DNA from: Gallionellaceae bacterium
GTDB taxonomy: Bacteria; Pseudomonadota; Gammaproteobacteria; Burkholderiales; Gallionellaceae
Length of the DNA: 34,009 nt
Assembly (NCBI GenBank): GCA_004297065.1
Contig: SCUU01000011.1
Span: forward strand, 1-34,009
Reading direction: 5' to 3'
Part shown: positions 8,067-17,243 of the stretch, piece after piece
How the letters are laid out: each line of letters begins with the position of its first letter
Numbering within the stretch: position 1 is the first letter of the stretch
Made by a program: the position numbers and the translations under genes
The notes under the pieces: generated by a model
Databases searched by the model: none
What the model was told of the DNA's origin: nothing
The model's input: the letters and a program-made list of their open reading frames with translations, nothing else

Positions 8067-8978
8067 CTAAACGGCTTGCAGTTGCAGACGCGAAAAATCC
8101 GGAGCTTCTTCAGGCGTATCGAAGGTAACGAATTCCCAGGCGGATTCGTCGGCCAGCAAAGCGCGACATAAGGCATTATTCAGCGCATGGCCGGATTTGT
8201 AGCCGGTGAACGCGCCGATCAGCGGATGCCCCAGCAGGTACAAATCGCCGATAGCATCCAGCACCTTGTGTTTGACGAACTCATCCCCGAAACGCAGCCC
8301 GTCGGGATTGATGACACGGTACTCGTCCATCACGATGGCGTTGTCCAGATTACCGCCCAGCGCCAGGCCCTGCGAGCGCATGTATTCGACTTCCTGCATA
8401 AAACCGAAAGTGCGCGCGCGGCTCACTTCCCGTATATAAGAATGTTCGCCCAGATCTACCGTCACGTTCTGCTTGGTATTGGCAAATACCGGGTGGGCAA
8501 AATTGATGGTGAAACTCAGTTTATAACCGTTGAACGGATCGAAACGCACCCACTTGTCCCCGTCCTTCACCTCCATCGTTTTTTTGATGCGGATGAATTT
8601 TCTGGCCGCGGATTGCCCGACGATGCCGGCCGATTGCAGCAGGAAAACAAAGGTGCCCGCGCTGCCATCCATGATAGGCAGCTCGGAGCTGCTCAATTCC
8701 ACGATAACGTTATCTATGCCTAATCCGGCGAGCGCCGACATCAGGTGTTCAACCGTCGCCACGCGCGCACCGCCGGCCTCCAGACAAGTTGACAGCCGCG
8801 TGTCATGCACCGCATGCGCTTCGGCGCGGATATCCACGGGGCGGGGCAAATCGATGCGGCGGAATACGATACCGCTATTAGCGGGCGCGGGACGCAAGGT
8901 CAGATAGACCTTTTCGCCCGTATGCAAACCGACGCCTGTCGCCTGTACCGTCGTTCTTAACGTGCGCTGCTGGACCAT
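8067..8978 (-). CDS. lpxC: UDP-3-O-acyl-N-acetylglucosamine deacetylase
   Basis: LpxC catalyses the committed, zinc-dependent deacetylation step of lipid A synthesis in the cytoplasm. Length is 303 residues, against about 305 in E. coli. The zinc ligands are visible as H78 in TVEHLMSAL and H237/D241 in [12 protein letters not shown], and the catalytic region [18 protein letters not shown] follows. Start ATG 8978 gives the canonical [21 protein letters not shown]-terminus; the upstream gagaga is a weak ribosome site. It closes the dcw cluster 82 bp after ftsZ, as in most gamma- and betaproteobacteria. In the gap I see only weak -10-like sequences, so a private promoter is possible but unproven. 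Confidence 0.97.
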   Translation of the reverse strand: MVQQRTLRTTVQATGVGLHTGEKVYLTLRPAPANSGIVFRRIDLPRPVDIRAEAHAVHDTRLSTCLEAGGARVATVEHLMSALAGLGIDNVIVELSSSELPIMDGSAGTFVFLLQSAGIVGQSAARKFIRIKKTMEVKDGDKWVRFDPFNGYKLSFTINFAHPVFANTKQNVTVDLGEHSYIREVSRARTFGFMQEVEYMRSQGLALGGNLDNAIVMDEYRVINPDGLRFGDEFVKHKVLDAIGDLYLLGHPLIGAFTGYKSGHALNNALCRALLADESAWEFVTFDTPEEAPDFSRLQLQAV

Positions 8979-9060
8979 ATTCTCTCTTCAACAAAACCCG
9001 ACAAACCGGCGCGCAGTTTAGCATAGCCGGAACGCACCCCCGGCCTGTACGCCGGATTGC

Positions 9061-10221
9061 CTAGTCCGCCTGCCTGCGCAAGAACGATGGGATATCCAGG
9101 GTATCGACGCCGGATTGCCTCATCGCTTCCACCGTGGCTTCGCGATGGCGATTGGTGCGCATCACGGCCGGCATGTCGAGTTCGCGGTAGTCTACCGACG
9201 GAACGTCGTGCGTGCCGGTACGCAATTGCATTTGCGGAACCAGCATGGGCTTGGGTTGCTTTTTGGAAGCGATTGCCCCCAGGCCGGTAGCCACGATAGT
9301 CACACGCAACTCGTCGCCCATGGATTCATCGAACACCGAGCCCACAATCACGGTCGCCTCCGATGCCGCAAACTGGAAGCAGTTCATCACTGCATGCAAT
9401 TCTTCCAGGGTCAGCGTGCTGCTGGAGGTGATGTTCACCAGCACGCCGCGCGCGCCGGACAGATCGACATCTTCCAGCAGCGGGCTGGCGATGGCCTGCT
9501 CTGCCGCTTTTTTGGCGCGATTTTCGCCGGTTGCCGTAGCGGCACCCATCATCGCCATGCCGTTCTCGGACATCAGCGTGCATACGTCGGCGAAGTCCAC
9601 GTTGACCATCCCGGGCACGTTGATGACTTCGGCGATACCCGCCACCGCGCCTTGCAGCACGCCGTTCGCGGCCTTGAATGCGGCGTGCAGAGTGGTCTTG
9701 CCGCCGAGCACTTCCATGAGCTTGGCGTTCGGCACGATGATGAGCGAATCGACATAGCTCGCCAGTTCTTCGATACCGTTTTGCGCCAGCGTCATGCGCT
9801 TGCCTTCGAACACGAACGGCTTCGTCACCACAGCCACGGTGAGGATGCCCATTTCCTTGGCCACTTGCGCCACTACCGGTGCCGCCCCGGTACCCGTACC
9901 GCCGCCCATACCCGCAGTAATGAACACCATGTTCGCACCCCGGATGATTTCGCCGATGCGCTCGCGATCTTCCTCGGCCGCAGCTTGCCCGACTTCAGGT
10001 TTGGCACCCGCGCCCAAACCTCTGGTCAACGCGGAACCGATCTGCAACTGCATGCGCGCCTTGCTGCGCTTGAGCGCCTGCGCATCGGTATTGATGGCGA
10101 TGAACTCGACCCCCTGCACGCCCTGTTCGATCATGTGGTCGACCGCATTGCCGCCGCAGCCGCCCACGCCGATCACCTTGATAACCGCCCCTTGTGGTTG
10201 TGCATCCATTAGTTCAAACAT
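9061..10221 (-). CDS. ftsZ: Cell division GTPase FtsZ
   Basis: FtsZ polymerises into the Z ring that organises division. At 386 residues it is a normal length. The tubulin signature GGGTGTG lies at 106-112, the N-terminal nucleotide loop [10 protein letters not shown] at 18-27, and the catalytic T7-loop region NVDFADV near 207-213. The C-terminal conserved peptide DIPSFLRRQ, which binds FtsA and ZipA, is present after a short variable linker. ATG 10221 is preceded by aaggag at ideal spacing, consistent with the high expression FtsZ needs. It is preceded by ftsA (63-bp gap, nothing notable in it) and followed by lpxC. Confidence 0.98.
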   Translation of the reverse strand: MFELMDAQPQGAVIKVIGVGGCGGNAVDHMIEQGVQGVEFIAINTDAQALKRSKARMQLQIGSALTRGLGAGAKPEVGQAAAEEDRERIGEIIRGANMVFITAGMGGGTGTGAAPVVAQVAKEMGILTVAVVTKPFVFEGKRMTLAQNGIEELASYVDSLIIVPNAKLMEVLGGKTTLHAAFKAANGVLQGAVAGIAEVINVPGMVNVDFADVCTLMSENGMAMMGAATATGENRAKKAAEQAIASPLLEDVDLSGARGVLVNITSSSTLTLEELHAVMNCFQFAASEATVIVGSVFDESMGDELRVTIVATGLGAIASKKQPKPMLVPQMQLRTGTHDVPSVDYRELDMPAVMRTNRHREATVEAMRQSGVDTLDIPSFLRRQAD

Positions 10222-10284
10222 CGTTTTCTCCTTATCAAATTAAACCTGATACCCTGAACTGCAATACCCAAAAACAAACCCCGA

Positions 10285-11520
10285 TCAAAAATTCCCCTGG
10301 AACCATTCCTTCATGCGCGCCATCACATCCTTGAACGAACTCGATTGCATCCGTGCCACCTCATGCTTTTGCTGCTGCTCCAAGCCGTACAGCAACAGCC
10401 CCACACCCGTCGCAAAACGCGGCGTCTTCACCACATCCGACAAACCGCCGACATAACGCGGCAACCCCAAGCGCACCGGCATGTGGAATATCTCCTCGCC
10501 CAGTTCCACCATGCCGTGCATGGCGCTGCTGCCGCCGGTCAACACGATGCCGGACGACAGCAGGTCTTCGAAACCGCTGCGGCGCAACTCGGCCTGCACC
10601 AGCGAGTACAACTCCTCCACGCGCGGCTCGATCACCTCCGCCAGCGTCTGGCGCGACAAGGTGCGCGCGCCGCGATCACCCACACCCGGCACTTCGATGG
10701 GCGCGTCGTCGGCCAGTTGGCGCAAGGCGCAGCCGTATTTGATCTTGATGTCTTCCGCATCCTTGGTCGGTGTGCGCAACGCCATCGCGATATCGTTGGT
10801 GATCTGGTCGCCCGCGATGGGGATCACCGCGGTGTGGCGTATCGCGCCGCCGGTGAAGATCGCCACATCGGTGGTGCCGCCGCCGATATCCACCAGACAT
10901 ACGCCGAGGTCTTTCTCGTCGTCGGCCAGTACGGCACGGCTCGATGCCAGCGGCTGCAATATCATCTGATTCATTTCCAGACCGCAGCGATGTACGCACT
11001 TGAGGATGTTCTGCACCGCCGCCACCGCGCCGGTGACGATGTGCACCTCGACCTCCAGGCGCATGCCGCTCATGCCCAGCGGCTTCTTGATGCCCTCCTG
11101 CCCGTCGATGCTGAACTCCTGCTCGAGGATGTGCAGCATCTGCTGGTCGCCCGGCAGGCTGATAGAGCTGGCCGTCTCCACCACGCGGTCGATGTCGGCC
11201 TGGATCACTTCCTTGTCTTTGATCTTGACCATACCGTTGGCGTTCGAGCTGCGGATGTGGCCGCCCGCGATGCCGGTGTAGACCTCGCGTATCTTGCAGT
11301 CCGCCATCAGCTCGGCATCGCCCAGCGAGCGCTGTATCGCCGCCACGGTCGCGTCGATATTCACCACCATGCCCTTCTTCATGCCGGATGATTCGTGCAT
11401 GCCGACGCCGATCACCTCCAGCGTACCTTCGGGTTTCATTTCGGCGACGATGGTGACGATCTTCGATGTCCCGATATCCAGACCAACGATCAAGTTTTTG
11501 GCTTCCCTGTTTTTGCTCAT
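10285..11520 (-). CDS. ftsA: Cell division protein FtsA
   Basis: FtsA is the actin-like ATPase that tethers FtsZ to the membrane and recruits late divisome proteins. The 411-residue protein begins with the phosphate-1 motif VGLDIGTSKI (12-21). It has the phosphate-2 region LVDIGGGTTDVAIF and the adenosine motif VLTGGSSAM. The C-terminal MARMKEWFQGNF is the expected amphipathic membrane-targeting helix. ATG 11520 follows agaggg. It stands between ftsQ, from which a 164-bp repeat-bearing gap separates it, and ftsZ. Confidence 0.98.
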   Translation of the reverse strand: MSKNREAKNLIVGLDIGTSKIVTIVAEMKPEGTLEVIGVGMHESSGMKKGMVVNIDATVAAIQRSLGDAELMADCKIREVYTGIAGGHIRSSNANGMVKIKDKEVIQADIDRVVETASSISLPGDQQMLHILEQEFSIDGQEGIKKPLGMSGMRLEVEVHIVTGAVAAVQNILKCVHRCGLEMNQMILQPLASSRAVLADDEKDLGVCLVDIGGGTTDVAIFTGGAIRHTAVIPIAGDQITNDIAMALRTPTKDAEDIKIKYGCALRQLADDAPIEVPGVGDRGARTLSRQTLAEVIEPRVEELYSLVQAELRRSGFEDLLSSGIVLTGGSSAMHGMVELGEEIFHMPVRLGLPRYVGGLSDVVKTPRFATGVGLLLYGLEQQQKHEVARMQSSSFKDVMARMKEWFQGNF

Positions 11521-11534
11521 CGTATTTACCCTCT

Positions 11535-11585
11535 AACGGGCATGGCAAGTTGCCACCCCTGATTCTAAAACTTGCCACGCCCGTT
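11535..11585. repeat. Inverted repeat in the ftsQ-ftsA gap
   Basis: The arms aacgggcatggcaagtt (11535-11551) and aacttgccacgcccgtt (11569-11585) are complementary at 16 of 17 positions over a 17-base loop. In the leftward transcript this forms a hairpin just ahead of the ftsA ribosome-binding site. The rest of the 164-bp gap is C-rich with a small cccgcc/ggcggg palindrome near 11626-11640. No T-run follows the main stem, so termination is not indicated. Confidence 0.75.
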
Positions 11586-11684
11586 TCCCCCTATCCAACT
11601 TTCCCCCGCACACCCCACCCGCCGTTGGCGGGCAGAGTGCAAGAGCGGGAGCAAGGGCAAACGAATCGCTGCGCGAGTTTTACG

Positions 11685-12422
11685 TTACACTTTGTTCCCT
11701 GAAGCCTGCTTACCCTGCGCCCGCGCACCGTTCGGCAAATACGCCGCAAAACCGTTGCGATAGCGCAAGTCCACATGCATCGCCGCACCCGGCAGCGTGG
11801 CCAAGCTGTACGGGTAGACATCGACGAACCTTGCCATACGTTGCTGCATCTGCTCGCGCCCCAACTCCAATACCATGCCGTTGCTCAGGCGTACCTGCCA
11901 GGCAAAACGTGGCGACAGACTGATCTGCGCAATCTGCTGTCGCAGCGGCGGCAATGTTTTGCCGAGCTCGCCGTACATTTCCGTTATCTGCGCCGCCGTA
12001 TTCGCCCGCCCGATAAACACAGGCAGTTCCCGCTCCGTTATTGCCGCAAACACCTCGCCATGCGTATTCACCAGCGCCGTTCCGTTCCAACGCGCCAGGG
12101 CAACGTGTTCTTCCACTTCCACTTCCAACATCCATGGAAATTTTCTGCGCACGCTCACTTTGCGCACCCAGGGCAATTGTTCGAAAGCCAGCCGCGTGCG
12201 ATTCAAGTCCACGGTAAAAAAGTTGCCTCGCACTTGCTCGCGCACCACACGCCCGATCAACTCCACCGGCACCTGCTGCGGCGCCGCGCTTAATTGCACC
12301 GCATTGAGTTGGAACGCCGGCAAGCGCAACACGTAACGCGCCGTGCCGTACAACACCAGCACGAGACTGATGCCGAACAACAGATTCGCCGTCGTGCGCA
12401 ATTGCTGCGCGTTATCCCACAT
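11685..12422 (-). CDS. ftsQ: Cell division protein FtsQ
   Basis: FtsQ is a bitopic inner-membrane protein that links early and late divisome parts through FtsB/FtsL. From ATG 12422 it is 245 residues: a short cytoplasmic tail, one transmembrane helix (about 13-29), the periplasmic POTRA domain (about 37-105, from FQLNAVQLSA), and the beta domain with ARWNGTALVNTHGEVF. The open frame continues upstream to 12710, but those residues are out-of-frame translation of ddl and of the repeat between the genes. ATG 12422 has ggggag seven bases upstream and begins the typical MWDN N-terminus. Confidence 0.95.
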   Translation of the reverse strand: MWDNAQQLRTTANLLFGISLVLVLYGTARYVLRLPAFQLNAVQLSAAPQQVPVELIGRVVREQVRGNFFTVDLNRTRLAFEQLPWVRKVSVRRKFPWMLEVEVEEHVALARWNGTALVNTHGEVFAAITERELPVFIGRANTAAQITEMYGELGKTLPPLRQQIAQISLSPRFAWQVRLSNGMVLELGREQMQQRMARFVDVYPYSLATLPGAAMHVDLRYRNGFAAYLPNGARAQGKQASGNKV

Positions 12423-12429
12423 AACCCGC

Positions 12430-12515
12430 TCCCCAACCCTCTCCGTGCGGAAGGGTGGCGGCGCAGCCGCCGGGCACCCATCGGCCTCCCCCTTGCGGGG
12501 ACGGGAGATGAGGCG
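12430..12515. repeat. GC-rich palindromic repeat between ddl and ftsQ
   Basis: The 104-bp gap is almost entirely GC-rich palindromic sequence: ggcggc/gccgcc (12457-12462, 12466-12471) flanked by gggt/accc, and cccc/gggg over ttgc (12489-12500). It resembles the 'CCCTCTCC..GGAGAGGG' class of intergenic repeats. Its ftsQ-proximal edge supplies the ggagaggg/ggggag sequence serving as the ftsQ ribosome-binding site. Confidence 0.55.
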
Positions 12516-12526
12516 AACGTAAAAGA

Positions 12527-13438
12527 CTATTTTCCAATTCCTGCGCCCTCCAGAATCTGCAATACGAGCTGCTCGAAACTGATCCCCGCCTGGCGCGCGC
12601 CCATAGGCACCAGACTGTGGTCGGTCATGCCGGGCAATGTGTTCATTTCGAGGAAATACGGCTGACCGCTCTTGTCGATGATGAGATCGACCCGCGCCCA
12701 GCCGCTGCAACCCAGCACATGGAACGAACGCATAACAATGTCGGCCAATTGCTTTTCTGCTTCCGGCGGGAGGCCGGGACAGGTATAGCGCGTGTCGTCG
12801 GCCAGATATTTGGCCTCGTAGTCATAGAACTCGTGCGGCGTTTCGATACGTATCGACGGCAACACGCGGTCACCCACGATGGGGAACTGCACCTCGTGCC
12901 CGTCGATAAATCGCTCCGCCAGCACCAGGCGGTCATAGCGCGCGGCCAATTCGTATGCCGCCTTCAGCTCTTCAATCTTTTTTACTTTGCTGATGCCGAC
13001 ACTCGACCCTTCGTTGGCGGGTTTCACGAATAGCGGCAAACCCAAACGCCGGACCACACCTTCCCAGTCGCTGTCTGCCGTCAGCAATTCATAATCCGCG
13101 ATAGGCAATCCGGCGGCTTTCCACACGAGCTTGGTGCGCCACTTATCCATCGCCAGCGCCGAGGCCATCACGCCGCTACCGGTGTAGGGGATGCCCATCA
13201 ACTCCAGCGCGCCCTGCACCGTGCCGTCCTCACCGTAGCGTCCGTGCAGGATATTGAACACGCGCTCGAACTTCTCTTTTTTGAGATCGGACAGATCGCG
13301 CTCAGCCGGATCGAAGGCATGCGCATCGACGCCGCTGCGTTGCAACGCCGCCAATACCGCCGCGCCGCTCTTCAACGACACCTCGCGCTCCGCCGAGCGC
13401 CCGCCGAACAACACCGCCACTTTTCCGAACTTACTCAA
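12527..13438 (-). CDS. ddl: D-alanine--D-alanine ligase (DdlB type)
   Basis: The ligase makes the D-Ala-D-Ala dipeptide added by MurF. The conserved protein begins [21 protein letters not shown], giving 303 residues when started at TTG 13438. AGGAG lies eight bases upstream, and no ATG or GTG is placed correctly. The TTG overlaps the murB stop as TTGA. ATP-grasp features are visible: [23 protein letters not shown] in the N-terminal domain, [19 protein letters not shown], and the metal-binding end [18 protein letters not shown]. The longer frame upstream (to 13780) is murB read out of frame. Confidence 0.93.
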   Translation of the reverse strand: MSKFGKVAVLFGGRSAEREVSLKSGAAVLAALQRSGVDAHAFDPAERDLSDLKKEKFERVFNILHGRYGEDGTVQGALELMGIPYTGSGVMASALAMDKWRTKLVWKAAGLPIADYELLTADSDWEGVVRRLGLPLFVKPANEGSSVGISKVKKIEELKAAYELAARYDRLVLAERFIDGHEVQFPIVGDRVLPSIRIETPHEFYDYEAKYLADDTRYTCPGLPPEAEKQLADIVMRSFHVLGCSGWARVDLIIDKSGQPYFLEMNTLPGMTDHSLVPMGARQAGISFEQLVLQILEGAGIGK

Positions 13439-14454
13439 ATCCGTTCTCCTACGATTCTCACCTCCGGGTGCAACTGCACTCCGGTCTTGCGCTCTACTGT
13501 CGCACGCACTTCCTCGATCAGGCTCTCGATATCTGCCGCCGTCGCATCGCCCGCGTTGACGATGAAGTTGGCATGTTTCTCCGACACCTGCGCGCCGCCG
13601 ATGTGCTTGCCTTTCAACCCGCAACCCTCGATCAATCTCGCCGCATGATCGCCCGGCGGATTGCGGAACACCGAACCCGCATTCGGTTGCCGCAAAGGCT
13701 GGCTGGCACTGCGCTTCTCCATCAGCGCCTTGATGTCCTGGCGCGCTTTTTCCACATCGCCCGTTTCCAGACTCAGCCATGCACCGACGAAAAACTCTTC
13801 TTGGGGAAGGAATTCTTCAAAAATGGGGGGGGGAGAAGGGGGAAGAGAGGCTTCGCGCTCCGTGGCCTTGCCCTTCCCTCTTCCCTCTCCCCCCTTCAAC
13901 GCCACATGGCGATAGCCGATCTCATACTCCTGCGGCACGCGCTCCAGCAGTTCGCCGCTGCGCGTCAGCACCTGCACGCGCTGCACCTGCTGCCAGGTCT
14001 CGCTGCCGTAGCAGCCCGCATTCATCGCCAACATGCCCCCCAATGTGCCCGGGATGCCGGCAAAAAATTCCGCGCCGCAAAAATTGTTCGCCGCGGCAAA
14101 GCGCGCCAGCTTGGCACCCGCCACACCCGCCTGGACATAGAGCAAATCACCGCCCATACGCAGATCGTTCAGCGCGCCGTGCATCAGCAACACCGTGCCG
14201 CGAAAACCGCCGTCGCGCACCAACAGGTTGCTGCCCAGCCCCACGGCAAGCAGCGGCTCGTCCGCGGGCAGTTGGCGCAAAAACGCTTGCAGATCGGCGA
14301 GGTCGGCAGGGCGATACAAACGCTGCGCGCTGCCACCGGCACGCCAACTCGTGTGGCGCGACATGGGTTCGTCGTGAAGCATCTCTCCGCGCAAACTCAG
14401 TACCGAGTGCTGAGTACTGAGTGCCGAGTGCGAAGTTTTTGGATTTGCGCACAT
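13435..14454 (-). CDS. murB: UDP-N-acetylenolpyruvoylglucosamine reductase
   Basis: MurB is the FAD/NADPH enzyme that reduces UDP-GlcNAc-enolpyruvate to UDP-MurNAc. FAD motifs [18 protein letters not shown] and [18 protein letters not shown] are present, as are the catalytic Ser in [12 protein letters not shown] and the late Glu in VRIVGERI. The conserved protein starts at [21 protein letters not shown] (14394-14382). Between the murC stop and that point lies an in-frame palindromic repeat. ATG 14454 has ggggtg at good spacing and lies two bases after the murC stop, so I chose it. TTG 14394 or ATG 14382 are alternatives with poorer ribosome sites. A second repeat insertion, with a run of nine G, interrupts the sequence after YRHVALK. 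The gene is intact. Confidence 0.9.
   Translation of the reverse strand: MCANPKTSHSALSTQHSVLSLRGEMLHDEPMSRHTSWRAGGSAQRLYRPADLADLQAFLRQLPADEPLLAVGLGSNLLVRDGGFRGTVLLMHGALNDLRMGGDLLYVQAGVAGAKLARFAAANNFCGAEFFAGIPGTLGGMLAMNAGCYGSETWQQVQRVQVLTRSGELLERVPQEYEIGYRHVALKGGEGRGKGKATEREASLPPSPPPIFEEFLPQEEFFVGAWLSLETGDVEKARQDIKALMEKRSASQPLRQPNAGSVFRNPPGDHAARLIEGCGLKGKHIGGAQVSEKHANFIVNAGDATAADIESLIEEVRATVERKTGVQLHPEVRIVGERI
13825..13894. repeat. Homopurine/homopyrimidine palindrome inside murB, with a G9 tract
   Basis: Plus-strand bases 13825-13850 are almost pure purine, starting with nine consecutive G (13825-13833). Bases 13871-13894 are the near-complementary pyrimidine arm (cccttccctcttccctctcc...). 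The block adds roughly 20-25 residues (GEGRGKGKA...LPPSPPP) between YRHVALK and EEFFVGAW and keeps the frame open. It belongs to the CT/GA-rich intergenic repeat class also seen at 791-843. Confidence 0.7.
14395..14432. repeat. Palindromic repeat at the murC-murB junction
   Basis: The arms actcagtac (14395-14403) and gtactgagt (14414-14422) are perfect complements, and the hexamer cgagtg is repeated at 14404 and 14425. The block is built from variants of 'actgagt/gctgagt' and falls between the murC stop and the conserved start of MurB. It is translated in frame if murB starts at 14454. Confidence 0.65.
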
Positions 14455-14456
14455 GC

Positions 14457-15956
14457 TCAGCACCCCGCACCCCGCACCAGTTCTCCCGGTACGCCGCCGA
14501 TGGAACCCGCCCCCATGGTCAGCACCACATCGCCATTTTTCGCCATTTGCAAAATAGTCCGCGGCATGTCGGCGATGTTCTCGACGAACACCGCCTCGTT
14601 CTGCCCCGACAAACGCAGCGCGTGCATCAAGGCGCGCCCGTCAGCCGCCACGATGGGCGCTTCGCCTGCCGCATAGACCTCAGCCAAGGCCAGCACATCC
14701 ACCGAGGACATCACTTTCACAAAGTCCTCGAACAGGTCGCGTGTGCGCGTGTAGCGGTGCGGCTGGAAAGCCAGCAACAAACGTTTGTCCGGGAAAGCGC
14801 CGCGCACCGCTGCAAGCGTGGCTTTCATTTCCACGGGGTGATGCCCATAGTCGTCGATCAGAGTAAATGAGCCTCCGTCTGGAAGCGCAATTTCTCCATA
14901 ACGCTGCATGCGCCGCCCCACGCCCTCGAACTCGACCAGCGCCGCGACGATGGCGGAGGGCGCAACACCCACTTCCAGTCCGACCGCAATGGCGGCCAGC
15001 GCATTCAGCACGTTGTGCAGGCCGGCCAGATTGAGCGTGACCTCCATATCCAGCGGCGTGTCGCCCCGACTCGGCGCGGTGGAACCGTCTGGTGCGGGAG
15101 GGGCGACTGTGCGGTTGCTCCCGCAGTCGGCTGGCTCCGCCAGTAACGTGTCGCAACCGCTGTTATGGCGGCACAGCGCCGTAAAGCACATCTTGCCGCC
15201 CTCGTGCCGTACGCTCACGGCGCGTATCTGCGCCTCTTCGCCGAAGCCGTAAGTGGTCACCGGTTTGCTGATGCGCGGCAGAATCTCGCGCACATTGGCA
15301 TCGTCCACGCACAGCATGGCGCGCCCGTAGAACGGCAGGCGCTCGACGAAATCGACGAAAGCCTGCTTCAGCTTGTTGAAGTCGTGCCCGTAAGTCTCCA
15401 TGTGGTCGGCGTCGATATTGGTGACCACCGCAAGAATCGGCGTGAGATACAGGAAGGACGCATCCGATTCATCCGCTTCGGCCACGATGAACTCGCCGGT
15501 GCCGAGCCGCGCATTTGCGCCGCTGCTGTTGAGCCGTCCGCCGATCACAAAAGTCGGGTCGTAGCCGCCCTTGGCCAGCACGCTGGTCACCAGCGAAGTC
15601 GTCGTCGTCTTGCCGTGCGTGCCCGCCACCGCGATACCTTGGCGCAACCTCATCAACTCCGCCAGCATCACCGCGCGGGGAACAATCGGGATGCGCCTTT
15701 CGCGCGCCGCCACGACTTCCGGGTTGTCCGCCTTGACGGCCGTCGAGGTCACCACCGCATCGGCATCTTGCAGGTTCCTGCTGTCGTGCCCGTAATGGAT
15801 GGCCGCACCCAGCGCCTGCAAGCGTTGCGTGACCGCACTTTCCGCCAAGTCGGAACCGCTCACCTGGAACCCCAGATTGAGCAACACCTCGGCGATCCCG
15901 TTCATGCCGGAACCGCCGATGCCGACGAAGTGGATATGTTTGATTTTGTGCTTCAC
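14457..15956 (-). CDS. murC: UDP-N-acetylmuramate--L-alanine ligase
   Basis: MurC adds L-Ala to UDP-MurNAc, the first amino acid of the stem peptide. The N-terminal [20 protein letters not shown] and the P-loop [10 protein letters not shown] (111-120) are typical, as are [14 protein letters not shown], the [15 protein letters not shown] domain-3 linker and [16 protein letters not shown]. The start is GTG 15956 with gagggg six bases upstream; an overlapping ATG at 15958 is out of frame. At 499 residues it is about 35 longer than usual because of an extra stretch at about 264-301 (low-complexity, Cys- and Pro-containing, encoded by 15054-15167). Catalytic motifs on both sides are intact, so the enzyme is probably functional. 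Confidence 0.96.
   Translation of the reverse strand: MKHKIKHIHFVGIGGSGMNGIAEVLLNLGFQVSGSDLAESAVTQRLQALGAAIHYGHDSRNLQDADAVVTSTAVKADNPEVVAARERRIPIVPRAVMLAELMRLRQGIAVAGTHGKTTTTSLVTSVLAKGGYDPTFVIGGRLNSSGANARLGTGEFIVAEADESDASFLYLTPILAVVTNIDADHMETYGHDFNKLKQAFVDFVERLPFYGRAMLCVDDANVREILPRISKPVTTYGFGEEAQIRAVSVRHEGGKMCFTALCRHNSGCDTLLAEPADCGSNRTVAPPAPDGSTAPSRGDTPLDMEVTLNLAGLHNVLNALAAIAVGLEVGVAPSAIVAALVEFEGVGRRMQRYGEIALPDGGSFTLIDDYGHHPVEMKATLAAVRGAFPDKRLLLAFQPHRYTRTRDLFEDFVKVMSSVDVLALAEVYAAGEAPIVAADGRALMHALRLSGQNEAVFVENIADMPRTILQMAKNGDVVLTMGAGSIGGVPGELVRGAGC
15054..15167. repeat. Probable palindromic repeat inserted in frame in murC
   Basis: This stretch encodes residues about 264-301 of MurC, which have no counterpart in the family pattern: normally a short variable turn joins FTVxR to the VTLNLxGxHN block. 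It holds several short inverted repeats, for example tgcgggag (15093-15100) with ctcccgca (15118-15125) and ctggc/gccag around 15131-15143. Its low-complexity product (Asn, Cys, Pro, Ser, Asp rich) fits a translated intergenic-type repeat. The exact borders are estimates. Confidence 0.5.
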
Positions 15957-15971
15957 ATCAACCCCTCATTT

Positions 15972-16043
15972 GTCCACGAAAAACACGAAAGGCACAAACA
16001 CGACCATCCATCCTTTTTCGTGAGTTTCGTGTCTTTCGTGGAC
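15972..16043. repeat. Inverted repeat between murG and murC (GTCCACGAAA family)
   Basis: Arm gtccacgaaaaacacgaaa (15972-15990) is complementary at 18 of 19 positions to 16025-16043. The same unit recurs at 17140-17229, on the other side of murG. The repeat fills the 104-bp gap; no T-run follows it. Confidence 0.85.
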
Positions 16044-16060
16044 GATTTGCTTTTCACTTC

Positions 16061-17122
16061 TCATCCCGCTAACTCCATGCAGACTTTTGCCACTTGCGCG
16101 GTCGCATCCGGCTTCGCCAGGCTGCGCGCGGCTTGTGCCATCGCCAGCAGTTTCTCGCGATTAAACCCTCGCAACAGTTGCGCCAGTTTTTCCGCATTCA
16201 ATTCTTTTTGCGGCAGCAATATCGCCGCACCTTGCTCGCTCAAAAAGCGCGCGTTATGCGTCTGGTGATCGTCCACCGCGAACGGGAACGGGACCAGCAC
16301 GCTGGCCACACCCGCCGCCGCGAGTTCGGCGATGGTCAACGCGCCCGCGCGGCAAATCACCAAGTCGGCACGGGCATACTGTTGCGCCATGTCGTCGAGA
16401 AACGGCCTGGCGTCGGCGCTCATGCCCGCTTTCGCATACAGTTGCTGCACCGTCTCGAAATGTTTCTTGCCGGTCTGGTGCAAGACGTTGGGCCGCTCCT
16501 GCTCGCTCAATAACGCCAGCGCCTGCGGCAATGCCTCGTTGAGCGCCCGCGCGCCCAAGCTGCCTCCCACCACCAATACATTCAATTTGCCGCCACGGTC
16601 CGCAAAACGTGTTTGCGGCGTTGCGACGGCGGCGATATCGGCGCGCACCGGATTGCCGCACCATGTCGTTTTGTTCAGCACGTTCGGAAAGCCGCTCAAC
16701 ACGCGCGTCGATATTTTTGCCAACACCTTATTGCTCAAGCCCGCGATGGAATTCTGTTCGTGTATGACCAGCGGACGGCGCAGCAACGCCGCCATCAATC
16801 CGCCCGGCAGGGTGATGTATCCGCCCATACCCAGCACCACGTCTGGACGGTGACGGAAGATCGCGACAGCGCTCTGTCCCAATGCGCGCAGCAACGTGAA
16901 CGGCAACGCCAATAAACGCAATAACCCTTTGCCGCGCACGCCGGAGAAGTTCACCCAAGCCACGGGATAACCATGCTTCGGCACCAGTTCCGCTTCCATG
17001 CTATGCGGCGCACCCAGCCACACCACGTTCCAGCCCTGCGCATGCAAAGCATCCGCGACCGCCAGCCCGGGATAAATATGCCCGCCGGTACCGCCTGCCA
17101 TGATGAGGATGGTGCGGCTCAT
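16061..17122 (-). CDS. murG: UDP-GlcNAc:undecaprenyl-PP-MurNAc-pentapeptide transferase (lipid II synthase)
   Basis: MurG converts lipid I to lipid II at the cytoplasmic face of the membrane. From ATG 17122 (ggggtga upstream) it is 353 residues, the usual length. The N-terminal glycine loop [16 protein letters not shown] lies at 8-23. The second loop [13 protein letters not shown] and the UDP-GlcNAc site region [25 protein letters not shown] are present. The frame is open further upstream to 17287 only because it crosses the repeat in the gap. It is flanked on both sides by copies of the GTCCACGAAA inverted repeat. Confidence 0.97.
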   Translation of the reverse strand: MSRTILIMAGGTGGHIYPGLAVADALHAQGWNVVWLGAPHSMEAELVPKHGYPVAWVNFSGVRGKGLLRLLALPFTLLRALGQSAVAIFRHRPDVVLGMGGYITLPGGLMAALLRRPLVIHEQNSIAGLSNKVLAKISTRVLSGFPNVLNKTTWCGNPVRADIAAVATPQTRFADRGGKLNVLVVGGSLGARALNEALPQALALLSEQERPNVLHQTGKKHFETVQQLYAKAGMSADARPFLDDMAQQYARADLVICRAGALTIAELAAAGVASVLVPFPFAVDDHQTHNARFLSEQGAAILLPQKELNAEKLAQLLRGFNREKLLAMAQAARSLAKPDATAQVAKVCMELAG

Positions 17123-17139
17123 AACTTCACCCCAAAACC

Positions 17140-17229
17140 ATTTGTCCACGAAAGACACGAAATGCACGAAATGAAACAACCTGTAGCAGCGGGGGTGTTC
17201 GTGTTCTTTCGTGTCTTTCGTGGACAAAT
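17140..17229. repeat. Inverted repeat between ftsW and murG (GTCCACGAAA family)
   Basis: Arm 17140-17162 (starting atttgtccacgaaagacac) is a perfect 23-bp complement of 17207-17229. The internal sequence adds further acgaaa/ttcgt units. It is a second copy of the family seen at 15972-16043. It lies in the 121-bp ftsW-murG gap, ahead of the murG ribosome-binding site. Confidence 0.9.
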
Positions 17230-17243
17230 TTGTTTGTGATTTT

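Noticed and set aside
15972-17229. CRISPR-like array from the repeated GTCCACGAAA units
   Set aside because: The units are inverted and sit in two separate gaps around murG, without regularly spaced direct repeats or spacers.
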